Of a DNA stretch of 5,677 bases, positions 1 through 5,677 are shown in pieces. The translations under genes were made by a program, and so were the position numbers. Within the stretch, counting starts at the first letter, position 1, and each line of letters starts with the position of its first letter. The notes under the pieces were generated by a model. The model saw only the letters and a program-made list of their open reading frames with translations, was not told where the DNA came from and searched no databases. The DNA lies in the NCBI GenBank assembly GCA_937889795.1, contig CALBZH010000131.1:1-5677 (forward strand), in the 5' to 3' direction. This stretch comes from an uncultured Syntrophobacteraceae bacterium (GTDB lineage: Bacteria > Desulfobacterota > Syntrophobacteria > Syntrophobacterales > Syntrophobacteraceae).

Positions 1-1223
1 AGGCGCCTGGCTCATTTCTTTTCGATTGCCGGTCCGGGGTGCATGGCCATGCTGGCGGACACTGACGCAGGCTCTATCGTAACGGCGGCACAATCGGGCG
101 CCCGCTGGGGATATCGCTTGCTGTGGCTGCAACTCCTGCTGATCCCCATCCTCTATCTGGTTCAGGAACTGACGGTACGCCTTGGCTTATTCACCGGCAA
201 AGGACAGGGGAGTCTCATTCGCGACACGTTCGGACGAGGTTGGGCCTGGTTCTCGGCAGTCGTCCTTCTTGTTTCTACCGTGGGAGCTCTCGTTACCGAG
301 TTCGTCGGCATCGCCGCAGCAGGATCGCTTTTGCCATCCCGGTGCCTTACAGTGTGGGTCTCGGTGTCCTCTTCCTGCTCAGTGTCGTACTGACGGGAAG
401 CTACCGCAGGGTGGAGCGTATCGGGATCGCAGTCGGTCTGTTCGAAGTCGCTTTGGTTATAGCTGCCTTCATGGCTCACCCCGATATGAGTGAGATCAGG
501 AACGAGTTTTTCAGCGTGCCCATTAAGGACAGTGAATACGTAACCCTGGTCGCGGCAAACGTCGGCGCGGTCATCATGCCATGGATGATCTTCTACCAAC
601 AGGGTGCGATCGTCGATAAAGGGCTCTACTGTTCATGCGATGGCAATTACCGTTGCTGCCGCTGGGATACGGCTGTTGGCTCCGTCTTTGCTCAGCTCAT
701 CATGGTCGGTGCACTCGTTCTCACGGCGGCGACGATCGGCAAGATCAATCCAAGCGCCTCGCTCGATAGCGTTGAGCAGATTGCGGACGCCATCACACCT
801 TTGACAGGCCTGCTTGGGGGAAAGATCCTGTTTGCCGTGGGGATCACCAGTGCTTCTCTGATTGCATCCATCGTTGTTTCTTTGGCCGCCGCATGGGGAG
901 TAAGCGAACTGCTGAATGCGGGAAGAAGCTTCAACATGAGCGTTAAGGAGGCTCCCGGATTCTATTTCGGGTATGCGTGCTCGATCATTGCGGCAGGGTT
1001 CTTCGTGCTCGGCGATTTTCACCTGGTAGGCCTGACTATCCTCGTTGAGATTGTAAACGCACTGGTGCTACCCATTATACTGGGTTTTCTCCTCCTTCTG
1101 GCTTTGCGCCTGCTTCCCGCTCCCATGAGCCTCAAGGGATGGGAGAAGGCGTTGTTGTGCTCAATCTACATCGCTCTGAGCGCTTTGAGCGTCTTCACGG
1201 TGGTGAACATGATGGTCGGTTAG
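1..1223 (+). CDS. NRAMP-family divalent metal ion transporter (5'-partial, frameshifted)
   Basis: This is an inner-membrane transporter of the NRAMP (LeuT-fold) family, whose members import Mn2+, Fe2+ or related divalent cations. The frame is already open at base 1, so the true start lies upstream. Frame 1 reads the helix-1 region GPGCMAMLADTDAGSIVTAA and then LIPILYLVQELTVRLGL, both typical of the family. After a one-base loss near 329-332 the protein continues in frame 3 with VVLTGSYRRVERIGIAVGLF, the helix-6 segment GAVIMPWMIFYQQGAIVDKG, RWDTAVGS, and four or five further hydrophobic helices to the TAG at 1221-1223. The canonical DPGN of helix 1 reads DAGS and the canonical MPH of helix 6 reads MPW. 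This places it in a divergent NRAMP clade, so the transported metal is uncertain (Mn, Fe or even Mg). A second local frame disturbance is likely at 627-660. The family call is firm; intactness is not. Confidence 0.92.
329..332 (+). other. Probable one-base deletion in the NRAMP gene
   Basis: Frame 1 carries the NRAMP sequence up to GIAAAGSL and frame 3 carries it from FAIPVPYSVGLG onward. The join lies in a run of four T. A fifth T would give a continuous GSLFAIPVPYSVG and restore one frame. Without it, frame 1 runs into an unrelated tail and stops at 391-393. A homopolymer site is typical of sequencing error, although a real frameshift mutation cannot be excluded. Confidence 0.85.
627..660 (+). 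other. Probable compensating +1/-1 indel pair in the NRAMP gene
   Basis: Between VDKGL and RWDTAVGS, frame 3 encodes the odd cysteine-rich stretch YCSCDGNYRCC. Frame 1 over the same bases encodes TVHAMAITVAA, which looks more like the short amphipathic loop expected before RWDTA. Removing one T at about 627 and adding one C at about 659-660 would give VDKGLTVHAMAITVAARWDT. The overall frame is unaffected because the two events cancel. This rests on protein plausibility only. Confidence 0.5.
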
Positions 1224-1354
1224 TGGGCGCCAAGAGGAGCCTCCCCGCCACAGTTTGAAATATGGGCTCGTCAACGCCGGCCATGAGACTCATGCTCGCT
1301 GTCGGTGACGAACAACTTTCGGGTCAAACGTCATGCAAGAGAGAAGGAGGTTCT
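1224..1354 (+). promoter_or_regulatory. Intergenic region upstream of norB with a CATGAG-A-CTCATG dyad
   Basis: This 131-nt gap is the likely place for the norB promoter. It contains a perfect 13-bp dyad at 1282-1294 (CATGAG, central A, CTCATG), about 60 bp before the GTG start. It could be an operator, but one such dyad in a region this size is not strongly unexpected by chance. I see no clear NorR/sigma-54 (-24/-12) element, no NsrR-like or FNR/HcpR-like palindrome, and no convincing terminator for the transporter gene. A TTGAAA at 1255-1260 resembles a -35 box but lacks a matching -10 box. Confidence 0.25.
1344..1350 (+). promoter_or_regulatory. Ribosome binding site deciding the norB GTG start
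   Basis: AAGGAGG is a near-perfect Shine-Dalgarno sequence placed 4 nt before GTG at 1355. It favours GTG over the in-frame ATG at 1262, from which translation would run through this Shine-Dalgarno and give an unconserved leader of about 31 residues. Confidence 0.8.
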
Positions 1355-3629
1355 GTGGAAAACGTTACGAAGACTCCATCCGCGCTTTCTCCCCGTTGGA
1401 GAAATGGGGTTGTCTGGACATTTGTGATTGGCCTCACCGTACTTATTTTCATGTCGGTTCAGGCCTACCGAAATATTCCCCCCATACCGGAGAAGGTGAT
1501 CGGCCCCACCGGCGACGTAATCTTCACGGGAGACGATATCTCCGCGGGGCAGGAGGTATTCTTGAAATATGGTCTCATGGAAAACGGCACCATTTGGGGG
1601 CATGGGTCCTACCTTGGGCCTGATTTTTCGGCGGCATACCTCCTGCACTCGGGGTCGATGCCGGTGAAATGCTCTCGATGGAGATGTTTGGACGCAGCTT
1701 CAGCCAACTGATGCCAAGCGAGAGCAAATCCGTTCAGTCGCAGGTTGCGGAATTGCTCAAGGCGAATCGGTACGATGCGGAGAACCGCGTCTTGGTGTTC
1801 AGCAACCCGGAGGCACATTCCTTCAAAAAGCAAACGGAGTACTGGAAAGCGCATTTTTCCGATCCAACGGCCAGCGGCGGCCTATCTGTAAACTACATCA
1901 ACAATTCCGAAGAAATTCGGAAGCTCAGTGCCTTTTTCGCCTGGACGGCTTGGGCTTCGGTGGCATCCCGTCCCGGAGAGACCTATTCCTATACCAACAA
2001 CTTCCCTTACGATCCGTCGGTTGGGAACACGTTGACCAGCGACGCCATCCTCTGGAGCGCGTTGAGCATTGTCGCTCTGCTGGCCGGTCTGGCCATCGTG
2101 CTTTTCGCCTTCGGACGTTTCGATTACCTGGGTTGGAAAGGCGAAGCAATTCATGTTCATCCCAAAATGCTTGCCGGGGCTGCAACCGAAAGCCAGATAG
2201 CGACCATCAAGTATTTTGTCATCGTAGCCGCGCTTTTCCTTGCCCAGGTCCTGGTGGGCGGAGCCACGGCCCACTTCAGGGCAGATCCCGGGAGTTTCTA
2301 CGGGATCGACCTCTCCGCATACCTTCCAAGCAACATTCTTCGTACCTGGCATCTGCAACTGGCCGTCTTCTGGGTGGCGACGGCCTACGTTGCCGGGGGA
2401 CTTTTGCTTGCCTCAAGCCTTGGGGGCAAAGAGCCCAAACGACAGGCAATGGGTGTCAATGCGCTGTTTGGAGCGCTCGTAGTGGTCGTTGTGGGAAGTC
2501 TTTTGGGAGAGTTACTCGGAATTCGCCAGGTATTTGGGAAACTGTGGTTTTGGTTCGGGCACCAGGGATGGGAGTTTTTGGATCTGGGGCGAGCCTGGCA
2601 GGTGCTGCTGCCATCGGGCTTGTCTTCTGGCTCTATCTGTTGCGTCGCGGCGTCGCTCCTGCACGGGAGGATCCCGAGCGTAAAGAGATCGCAACCCTGT
2701 TCATCTATGCCGCTATCGCAATTCCACTCTTCTATATTCCCGCGTTCTTCTTTGGCAGCAACACCCACTACACCATCGTGGATACGTGGCGGTTCTGGAT
2801 CATTCATCTCTGGGTTGAGGGCTTCTTCGAGTTGTTCGTGACCGTACTCGTGGCCATCATCTTCTTCCAGCTGGGCATGGTATCCCGAGAGACGGCGCTT
2901 CGAATCATTTACCTCGACGCCATCCTGTTTCTCGGGGGCGGCATGATCGGAACCGCGCACCACTGGTACTGGACGGGCCAATACAATGTGACGATGGCTC
3001 TGGCTGCGGTCTTCTCAGCTCTCGAAGTGGTGCCACTCACCCTGCTGACTCTCGATGCATGGGATTTCATAAAGCTCAGCGGAACGAAGTGCGAAATCTG
3101 CGGCCAGGCTGTTTCCGTTCCGCACAAGTGGACGTTCTACTTTCTCATGGCCGTGGGATTTTGGAACTTCGTCGGTGCGGCAGTCTTCGGCTTCCTCATC
3201 AACCTTCCTGTCGTGAGCTATTTCGAAGTCGGCACCATGCTCACGCCAAACCATGGCCATGCCGCCTTCATGGGGGCATTCGGAATGCTTGCCATGGCTC
3301 TCATGGTTCTTTCTCTGCGCCAGGTCTTGACGGATGAACAGTGGGCTCGCCCCGAACGATACATCCGGGTTTCCTTCTGGGGCCTGAACATAGGCCTTGC
3401 GCTCATGGTCGCGTCGAGTCTTTTTCCAGGCGGTGTCAGCCAGCTTTGGGATGTTCTTCAAAACGGCTATTGGCATGCAAGGAGCCTTGAGTACACGGGC
3501 AGATCCTTTGTCCGGCTCATCGAATGGTTTCGCATGCCAGGCGACATGGTCTTCATCGGTTTGGGCGTTATACCGGCCCTGATCGCGGTCCTAACGGCCT
3601 ACAAGCATTTGGTGTTCAAGAGAGGTTAG
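1355..3629 (+). CDS. norB: Quinol-dependent nitric oxide reductase (qNOR, single-subunit NorB), with two frameshifts
   Basis: This inner-membrane enzyme of the haem-copper oxidase superfamily reduces 2 NO to N2O with electrons from quinol. With two one-base restorations it reads 758 aa, the usual qNOR length. Residues 17-37 form the N-terminal membrane helix. Then comes the cytochrome-c-like extracytoplasmic domain without a haem motif (LKYGLMENGTIWGHGSYLGP), as expected for qNOR rather than cNOR. About a dozen further helices follow. Expected ligands are all present: H333 in RTWHLQ and H636 for the low-spin haem; H634 in TPNHGHAAF for haem b3; H485, E489 (HLWVEG), H536 and H537 (GTAHHWYW) for FeB; and E558 in SALEVVP. 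No norC is needed or seen. A CxxC pair (C580, C583) sits in a loop predicted to be cytoplasmic. Frames switch from 2 to 1 near 1640-1650 and from 1 to 3 at 2609-2611. No catalytic residue is lost, so the gene is probably functional if the indels are sequence errors. Confidence 0.95.
1640..1650 (+). other. First one-base deletion in norB
   Basis: Upstream, frame 2 reads GPDFSAAYLL. Downstream, frame 1 reads LGVDAGEMLSMEMFG, the normal continuation in qNOR proteins. Inserting one base within about 1640-1650 joins them (YLLxLGVDAGE). Left alone, frame 2 ends at 1709-1711 in an unrelated tail. Confidence 0.88.
2609..2611 (+). other. Second one-base deletion in norB
   Basis: Frame 1 reads FGHQGWEFLDLGRAWQVLL up to here. 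Frame 3 then reads IGLVFWLYLLRRG. One extra G in ctgctg|ccatcggg gives VLLAIGLVFWLYLL, matching the uninterrupted helix expected after the conserved DLGR motif. Without it frame 1 runs on in unrelated sequence to 2841. Confidence 0.9.
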
Positions 3630-3681
3630 GTGGGGCTGCTGCCTTAGTAGTGTGTTGCTGTTCGCATGGTCGAGGAGAATG

Positions 3682-3688
3682 AAAGGAG
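3682..3688 (+). promoter_or_regulatory. Ribosome binding site for the ferredoxin gene
   Basis: AAAGGAG lies 3 nt before an ATG at 3692 and 6 nt before a second ATG at 3695. The spacing slightly favours 3695, which gives the common N-terminus MGRKVV. The choice changes the protein by one Met only. Confidence 0.7.
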
Positions 3689-3694
3689 AAAATG

Positions 3695-3886
3695 ATGGGA
3701 CGTAAGGTTGTTCTTGATGAAGAGTGTTGTGTGGGGTGCGGCAGTTGCGCGGAGCTTTGCCCGGAGGTTTTCGAGATGGATGAGGCGGCGGAAAAAGCTC
3801 GTGTCATTCTGCCCGAGGGAGGAGATGAAGAGTGTATTGAGGAAGCCATGGCGTCATGCCCCGATGACTGCATTTCCTGGGGATAG
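3695..3886 (+). CDS. Small single-cluster 4Fe-4S ferredoxin
   Basis: This is a 63-aa acidic soluble electron carrier, probably cytoplasmic. It has C12-x2-C15-x2-C18-x3-C22-P near the N-terminus and C55-P near the C-terminus. C12, C15, C18 and C55 fit the four ligands of one [4Fe-4S] cluster. C22 and C47 fall where Desulfovibrio gigas ferredoxin has its disulfide pair. There is no second full CxxCxxC motif, so this is not a 2x[4Fe-4S] clostridial type. Extra cysteines C11 and C59 are present. It starts 65 nt after norB and its stop is followed after 1 nt by the next ATG, which suggests cotranscription. Its redox partner is unknown; qNOR itself takes electrons from quinol. Confidence 0.93.
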   Translation: MGRKVVLDEECCVGCGSCAELCPEVFEMDEAAEKARVILPEGGDEECIEEAMASCPDDCISWG

Positions 3887-3887
3887 G

Positions 3888-4211
3888 ATGTGGGGGGAGA
3901 CCGAGCGAGCGCCAATCAGCCCCGGCGGGACAGCGATTGAACCGGCGGTGGCCGAAGCAGACAGAGCCTTGGCTTCGGGCTCGGCCGATCCTCTCCAGGA
4001 ACAGTTGAGCAAGGCTGTAAGGGATTGGATTCATTGGCGATTTGGTCACCTGGTGGAAAAGAAGAAACATTTGAATGAAAGCGTCTCCGCCGGGCGTGAG
4101 CATGTTGAGGCCTATGTCGAATTCGTTCACTACGTTGAAAGACTGCACGACGTCGCTACTGGCCAATCTGCGGATCATGGGCGGGCCGAGCCCGGAGAAT
4201 CCCATCAATAA
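3888..4211 (+). CDS. DUF6448-like protein, C-terminal half only
   Basis: This 107-aa protein has no known function. From about residue 13 ([20 protein letters not shown]) through [20 protein letters not shown] and [17 protein letters not shown] it matches my recollection of the C-terminal half of DUF6448 proteins. Those are normally near 200 aa and begin with an HCD-type N-terminal half, often after a signal peptide. That first half is absent: the reading frame upstream is occupied by the ferredoxin gene, and the ATG lies 2 nt after the ferredoxin TAG, with a weak GGGGA Shine-Dalgarno at 3879-3883. The protein has no signal peptide, is helical and His/Glu-rich (H49, H54, H61, H72, H81, H87), and could bind metal. 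It may be a translationally coupled mini-version or a remnant left by deletion. The family number is from memory; the resemblance is clearer than the name. Confidence 0.72.
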   Translation: MWGETERAPISPGGTAIEPAVAEADRALASGSADPLQEQLSKAVRDWIHWRFGHLVEKKKHLNESVSAGREHVEAYVEFVHYVERLHDVATGQSADHGRAEPGESHQ

Positions 4212-4267
4212 CGCTCCGATCGTCAACCGGGTGAACGAACTTCGCGGCCCTTTCTGGAAATTCATCC

Positions 4268-4275
4268 AAGGGGAG
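4268..4275 (+). promoter_or_regulatory. Ribosome binding site for the rubredoxin gene
   Basis: AAGGGGAG ends 9 nt before the ATG at 4285. The frame is open further upstream, but this site and the standard rubredoxin N-terminus (MEKYVC) fix the start here. Confidence 0.7.
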
Positions 4276-4284
4276 TCAAAGCGA

Positions 4285-4443
4285 ATGGAAAAGTATGTTT
4301 GCACTTTTTGTGGTTACGTTTACGACCCGGCAGAGGGAGACCCTGAAAAGAGTACTCCTCCAGAAGACGGATTTGAGGACTTGCCCGACGACTGGGAATG
4401 CCCCGAATGCGGGACGCCAAAGAGCTTGTTCGAACGACGCTAG
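4285..4443 (+). CDS. rub: Rubredoxin
   Basis: This is a 52-aa iron-only electron carrier of the cytoplasm, of standard length for the small rubredoxins of anaerobes. The single Fe is held by four Cys: C6-x2-C9 in [12 protein letters not shown] and C39-x2-C42 in [10 protein letters not shown]. The conserved aromatic core residues (Y4, Y11, Y13, F30, W37) are also present. In sulfate reducers and related anaerobes rubredoxin passes electrons to O2-, NO-, superoxide- or peroxide-reducing enzymes. Here it follows norB, a ferredoxin and a DUF6448-like gene on the same strand, 73 nt after the last of these. Whether it serves an enzyme encoded outside the window cannot be told. Confidence 0.96.
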   Translation: MEKYVCTFCGYVYDPAEGDPEKSTPPEDGFEDLPDDWECPECGTPKSLFERR

Positions 4444-4550
4444 GTTCTGGGGTTTCTCTGGGGATTAGGGCTGTGTCGGGAACTCCGGTTTTGAGGATTC
4501 TGCCCGTCAGGGATTCAGGTGCGTGCAACGTCCGTGAACTGTTCGGATAA

Positions 4551-4573
4551 GACGACGGCGTATGTTCGTCGTC
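4551..4573 (+). promoter_or_regulatory. Inverted repeat just upstream of the M24 gene
   Basis: GACGACG (4551-4557) and CGTCGTC (4567-4573) form a perfect 7-bp stem around a 9-nt loop. The repeat ends 4 nt before the ribosome binding site at 4578. There is no T-tract, so it is unlikely to be a terminator. It could be an operator or a 5'-leader hairpin affecting translation. Apart from it, I see no clear promoter or terminator between the rubredoxin stop and the M24 start (4444-4592). Confidence 0.35.
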
Positions 4574-4577
4574 GGAA

Positions 4578-4584
4578 AGGGAGG
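4578..4584 (+). promoter_or_regulatory. Ribosome binding site for the M24 gene
   Basis: AGGGAGG lies 8 nt before ATG 4593, a good Shine-Dalgarno at good spacing. It supports this start. Confidence 0.7.
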
Positions 4585-4592
4585 GACGCCAT

Positions 4593-5677
4593 ATGGGTGC
4601 AGCTTCAACTTACAAGGAGAGAATCACACGGGCGCGGAAGCTCATGCAATCCTATGGGCTCGATGCGATGATACTCACCAAGCCTGCCAACATGTTTTAT
4701 CTCATGGGAGACGGCAGATTGTGCGCATATGCGATGGTGACCCAGGAGGGGAAGGTGGCCCTCGGTGTCCCGCAGACGGATCTGAATGACGTAAGATCAC
4801 TCGCCGTGTTCGATCACCTTGTCGGTTTTGAGGATGAGGTCGGGATGATCCATTCCATAGCCCACTACTTCAAGGAATTCGGGATCAACGAGGGAACCGT
4901 GGGGCTTGAATATGCCTTCCTTCCTCAACCCAGGATGGGAATGCTCATACACCCGCACGCAAAGCCTGAAGCGGTTGTTGCGAAGGACTGCACCCCGCTT
5001 ATGTCGGAGCTTCGCCTGGTGAAGGGCGCCGATGAAATCGAGTGCCTCAAAAGAGCTGCGAAAGTAGCGAAAATCGGGATGGACGCGGCGCTGCGTGCCA
5101 TAAGACCTGGAATGACGGAGAGCGAGGTTGCCGCCGAAGCGGAGTCCGCGATGCGAAAGGCGGGTGCCGTTGATTTCTACCGCAGCTATGTGGCGTCAGG
5201 ACCGCGGACCAATGTTGCCCATGGGGTGCCCACGCTGCGCAAACTCGAGCCGGGAGACCTTGTCATGATTGACATCCATCCCGTTGTTGACGGCTACACG
5301 TCCGATATGTGTCGAACCGTCTGCCTGGGCAAAGCGACCGATGAGCAAAAGACGGCCCACGCCCTCTATGTCAAAGCTCTCGAGGACACAATATCCAAGG
5401 CGAAAGCAGGCGTCGACATGGTGGATCTCGAGCACGCAATGCATGACGTGTTTCGGGCCGAGGGGCATGGCCAGCATATCTTCGGGCCTCCCATTCATGG
5501 CGTGGGGATCGAGTTCGAGGAATCTCCTCTTCCTGCGGGCCATGCCTTCTTTCACGGAGAAAAGGCGCCGCCGCCCCTCGACCCAGGCGTTGTGATCGCC
5601 ATTGGGAATTGCGGTCTTTACACGGGTCCCTGGGGTGTGCGGGAAGAAGACACCGTGGTGGTTGGAACGAAAGGACC
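4593..5677 (+). CDS. M24-family (Xaa-Pro aminopeptidase/prolidase/creatinase-like) protein, 3'-partial
   Basis: The frame is open from ATG 4593 to the window edge (361 codons), so only the C-terminus is missing. Residues 7-140 form the creatinase N-terminal domain (SYGLDAMILTKPANMFYLMG), and residues 147-361 the pita-bread catalytic domain. Family members are cytoplasmic metallo-exopeptidases that cleave Xaa-Pro bonds, or related C-N hydrolases such as creatinase. Metal-ligand positions visible are D227 (VMIDIHP), D238 (GYTSDMCRT), H302 (PPIHGVGIEFEESP) and E352 (GVREEDTVVV). The fifth, normally Glu in an EPG motif, reads N339 in IGNCGLY, so the dimetal site may be altered. The conserved H210 (NVAHGVPT) is present. 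It sits 149 nt after the rubredoxin gene with its own RBS, so a functional link to the NO locus is not established. Exact substrate specificity cannot be read from sequence. Confidence 0.92.
   Translation, partial: MGAASTYKERITRARKLMQSYGLDAMILTKPANMFYLMGDGRLCAYAMVTQEGKVALGVPQTDLNDVRSLAVFDHLVGFEDEVGMIHSIAHYFKEFGINEGTVGLEYAFLPQPRMGMLIHPHAKPEAVVAKDCTPLMSELRLVKGADEIECLKRAAKVAKIGMDAALRAIRPGMTESEVAAEAESAMRKAGAVDFYRSYVASGPRTNVAHGVPTLRKLEPGDLVMIDIHPVVDGYTSDMCRTVCLGKATDEQKTAHALYVKALEDTISKAKAGVDMVDLEHAMHDVFRAEGHGQHIFGPPIHGVGIEFEESPLPAGHAFFHGEKAPPPLDPGVVIAIGNCGLYTGPWGVREEDTVVVGTKG

Noticed and set aside
162..1022. Long open frames on the reverse strand and in other frames over the NRAMP gene
   Set aside because: They overlap clear NRAMP coding sequence, have no recognisable motifs and arise from the GC-rich codon pattern.
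1255..1274. TTGA...TCAA as an FNR/HcpR-type site before norB
   Set aside because: The half-sites are separated by 12 nt instead of the 6 nt of FNR sites, and the flanks do not match.
1306..1333. TGACG...CGTCA inverted repeat as a possible regulator site
   Set aside because: The arms are only 5 bp and 18 nt apart, with no extension, so this is easily expected by chance.
1950..2600. Frame 3 stretch in norB upstream of the second frameshift read as an N-terminal extension
   Set aside because: It is a shadow: the conserved qNOR sequence in this interval is in frame 1, and frame 3 becomes qNOR only after about 2611.
2609..2611. Programmed ribosomal frameshifting in norB
   Set aside because: There is no slippery heptamer or evident stimulatory structure, and neither this family nor the other disrupted gene is known to use it. 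Simple base loss explains both sites.
3630..3691. Terminator between norB and the ferredoxin gene
   Set aside because: No stable stem followed by a T-tract is visible in these bases.
4491..4550. Sigma-70 promoter upstream of the M24 gene (TTGAGG with candidate -10 boxes)
   Set aside because: TTGAGG at 4491 has no acceptable -10 at 16-18 bp, and GGATAA near 4545-4550 has no matching -35.
5196..5555. Reverse-strand open frame inside the M24 gene
   Set aside because: It lies wholly inside the conserved M24 catalytic domain and shows no recognisable family or ribosome binding site.

Overview
The window is about 5.7 kb of moderately GC-rich bacterial DNA, and every recognisable gene lies on the + strand. 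The gene content suggests a strict or facultative anaerobe, probably Desulfobacterota-like (Syntrophobacter/Desulfovibrio-type lineages). The reasons are a single-cluster ferredoxin with the cysteine spacing of Desulfovibrio ferredoxins, a small rubredoxin, and a DUF6448-type fragment next to a quinol-dependent nitric oxide reductase. This placement is inference from protein flavour only; no rRNA or other marker is present.

Layout. Positions 1-1223 hold the 3' part of an NRAMP-family metal-ion transporter whose N-terminus lies outside the window. Positions 1355-3629 hold a complete single-subunit quinol-type nitric oxide reductase (qNOR/NorB, about 758 aa once two frameshifts are repaired). 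Positions 3695-3886 encode a small 4Fe-4S ferredoxin. Positions 3888-4211 encode a 107-aa protein matching only the C-terminal half of the DUF6448 family. Positions 4285-4443 encode a 52-aa rubredoxin. From 4593 to the window edge runs the open 5' part of an M24 (Xaa-Pro aminopeptidase/creatinase-like) protein.

How the genes may work together. From norB to the rubredoxin the genes are packed (gaps of 65, 1 and 73 nt, no obvious terminator) and could form one transcript. The cautious reading is a nitrosative/oxidative-stress cassette: qNOR removes NO using membrane quinol, while the ferredoxin and rubredoxin are soluble electron carriers of the kind anaerobes use in O2/NO/ROS-reducing pathways. 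No soluble flavo-diiron NO reductase or rubrerythrin is in view, so the redox partners are unknown. The NRAMP transporter (131 nt upstream) and the M24 protein (149 nt downstream, with its own strong RBS) may be separate units.

Sequence quality. norB needs two single-base restorations (near 1640-1650 and 2609-2611). The NRAMP gene needs one (329-332) and shows a probable +1/-1 compensating pair (near 627 and 659). All are single-base events in otherwise perfectly conserved reading frames, so I favour sequencing or assembly errors over gene decay. I do not see a clearly new biological system. The points most worth a second look are the stand-alone DUF6448 half, the loss of a metal-ligand Glu in the M24 protein, the CxxC loop in the qNOR, and the non-canonical NRAMP metal-site motifs.
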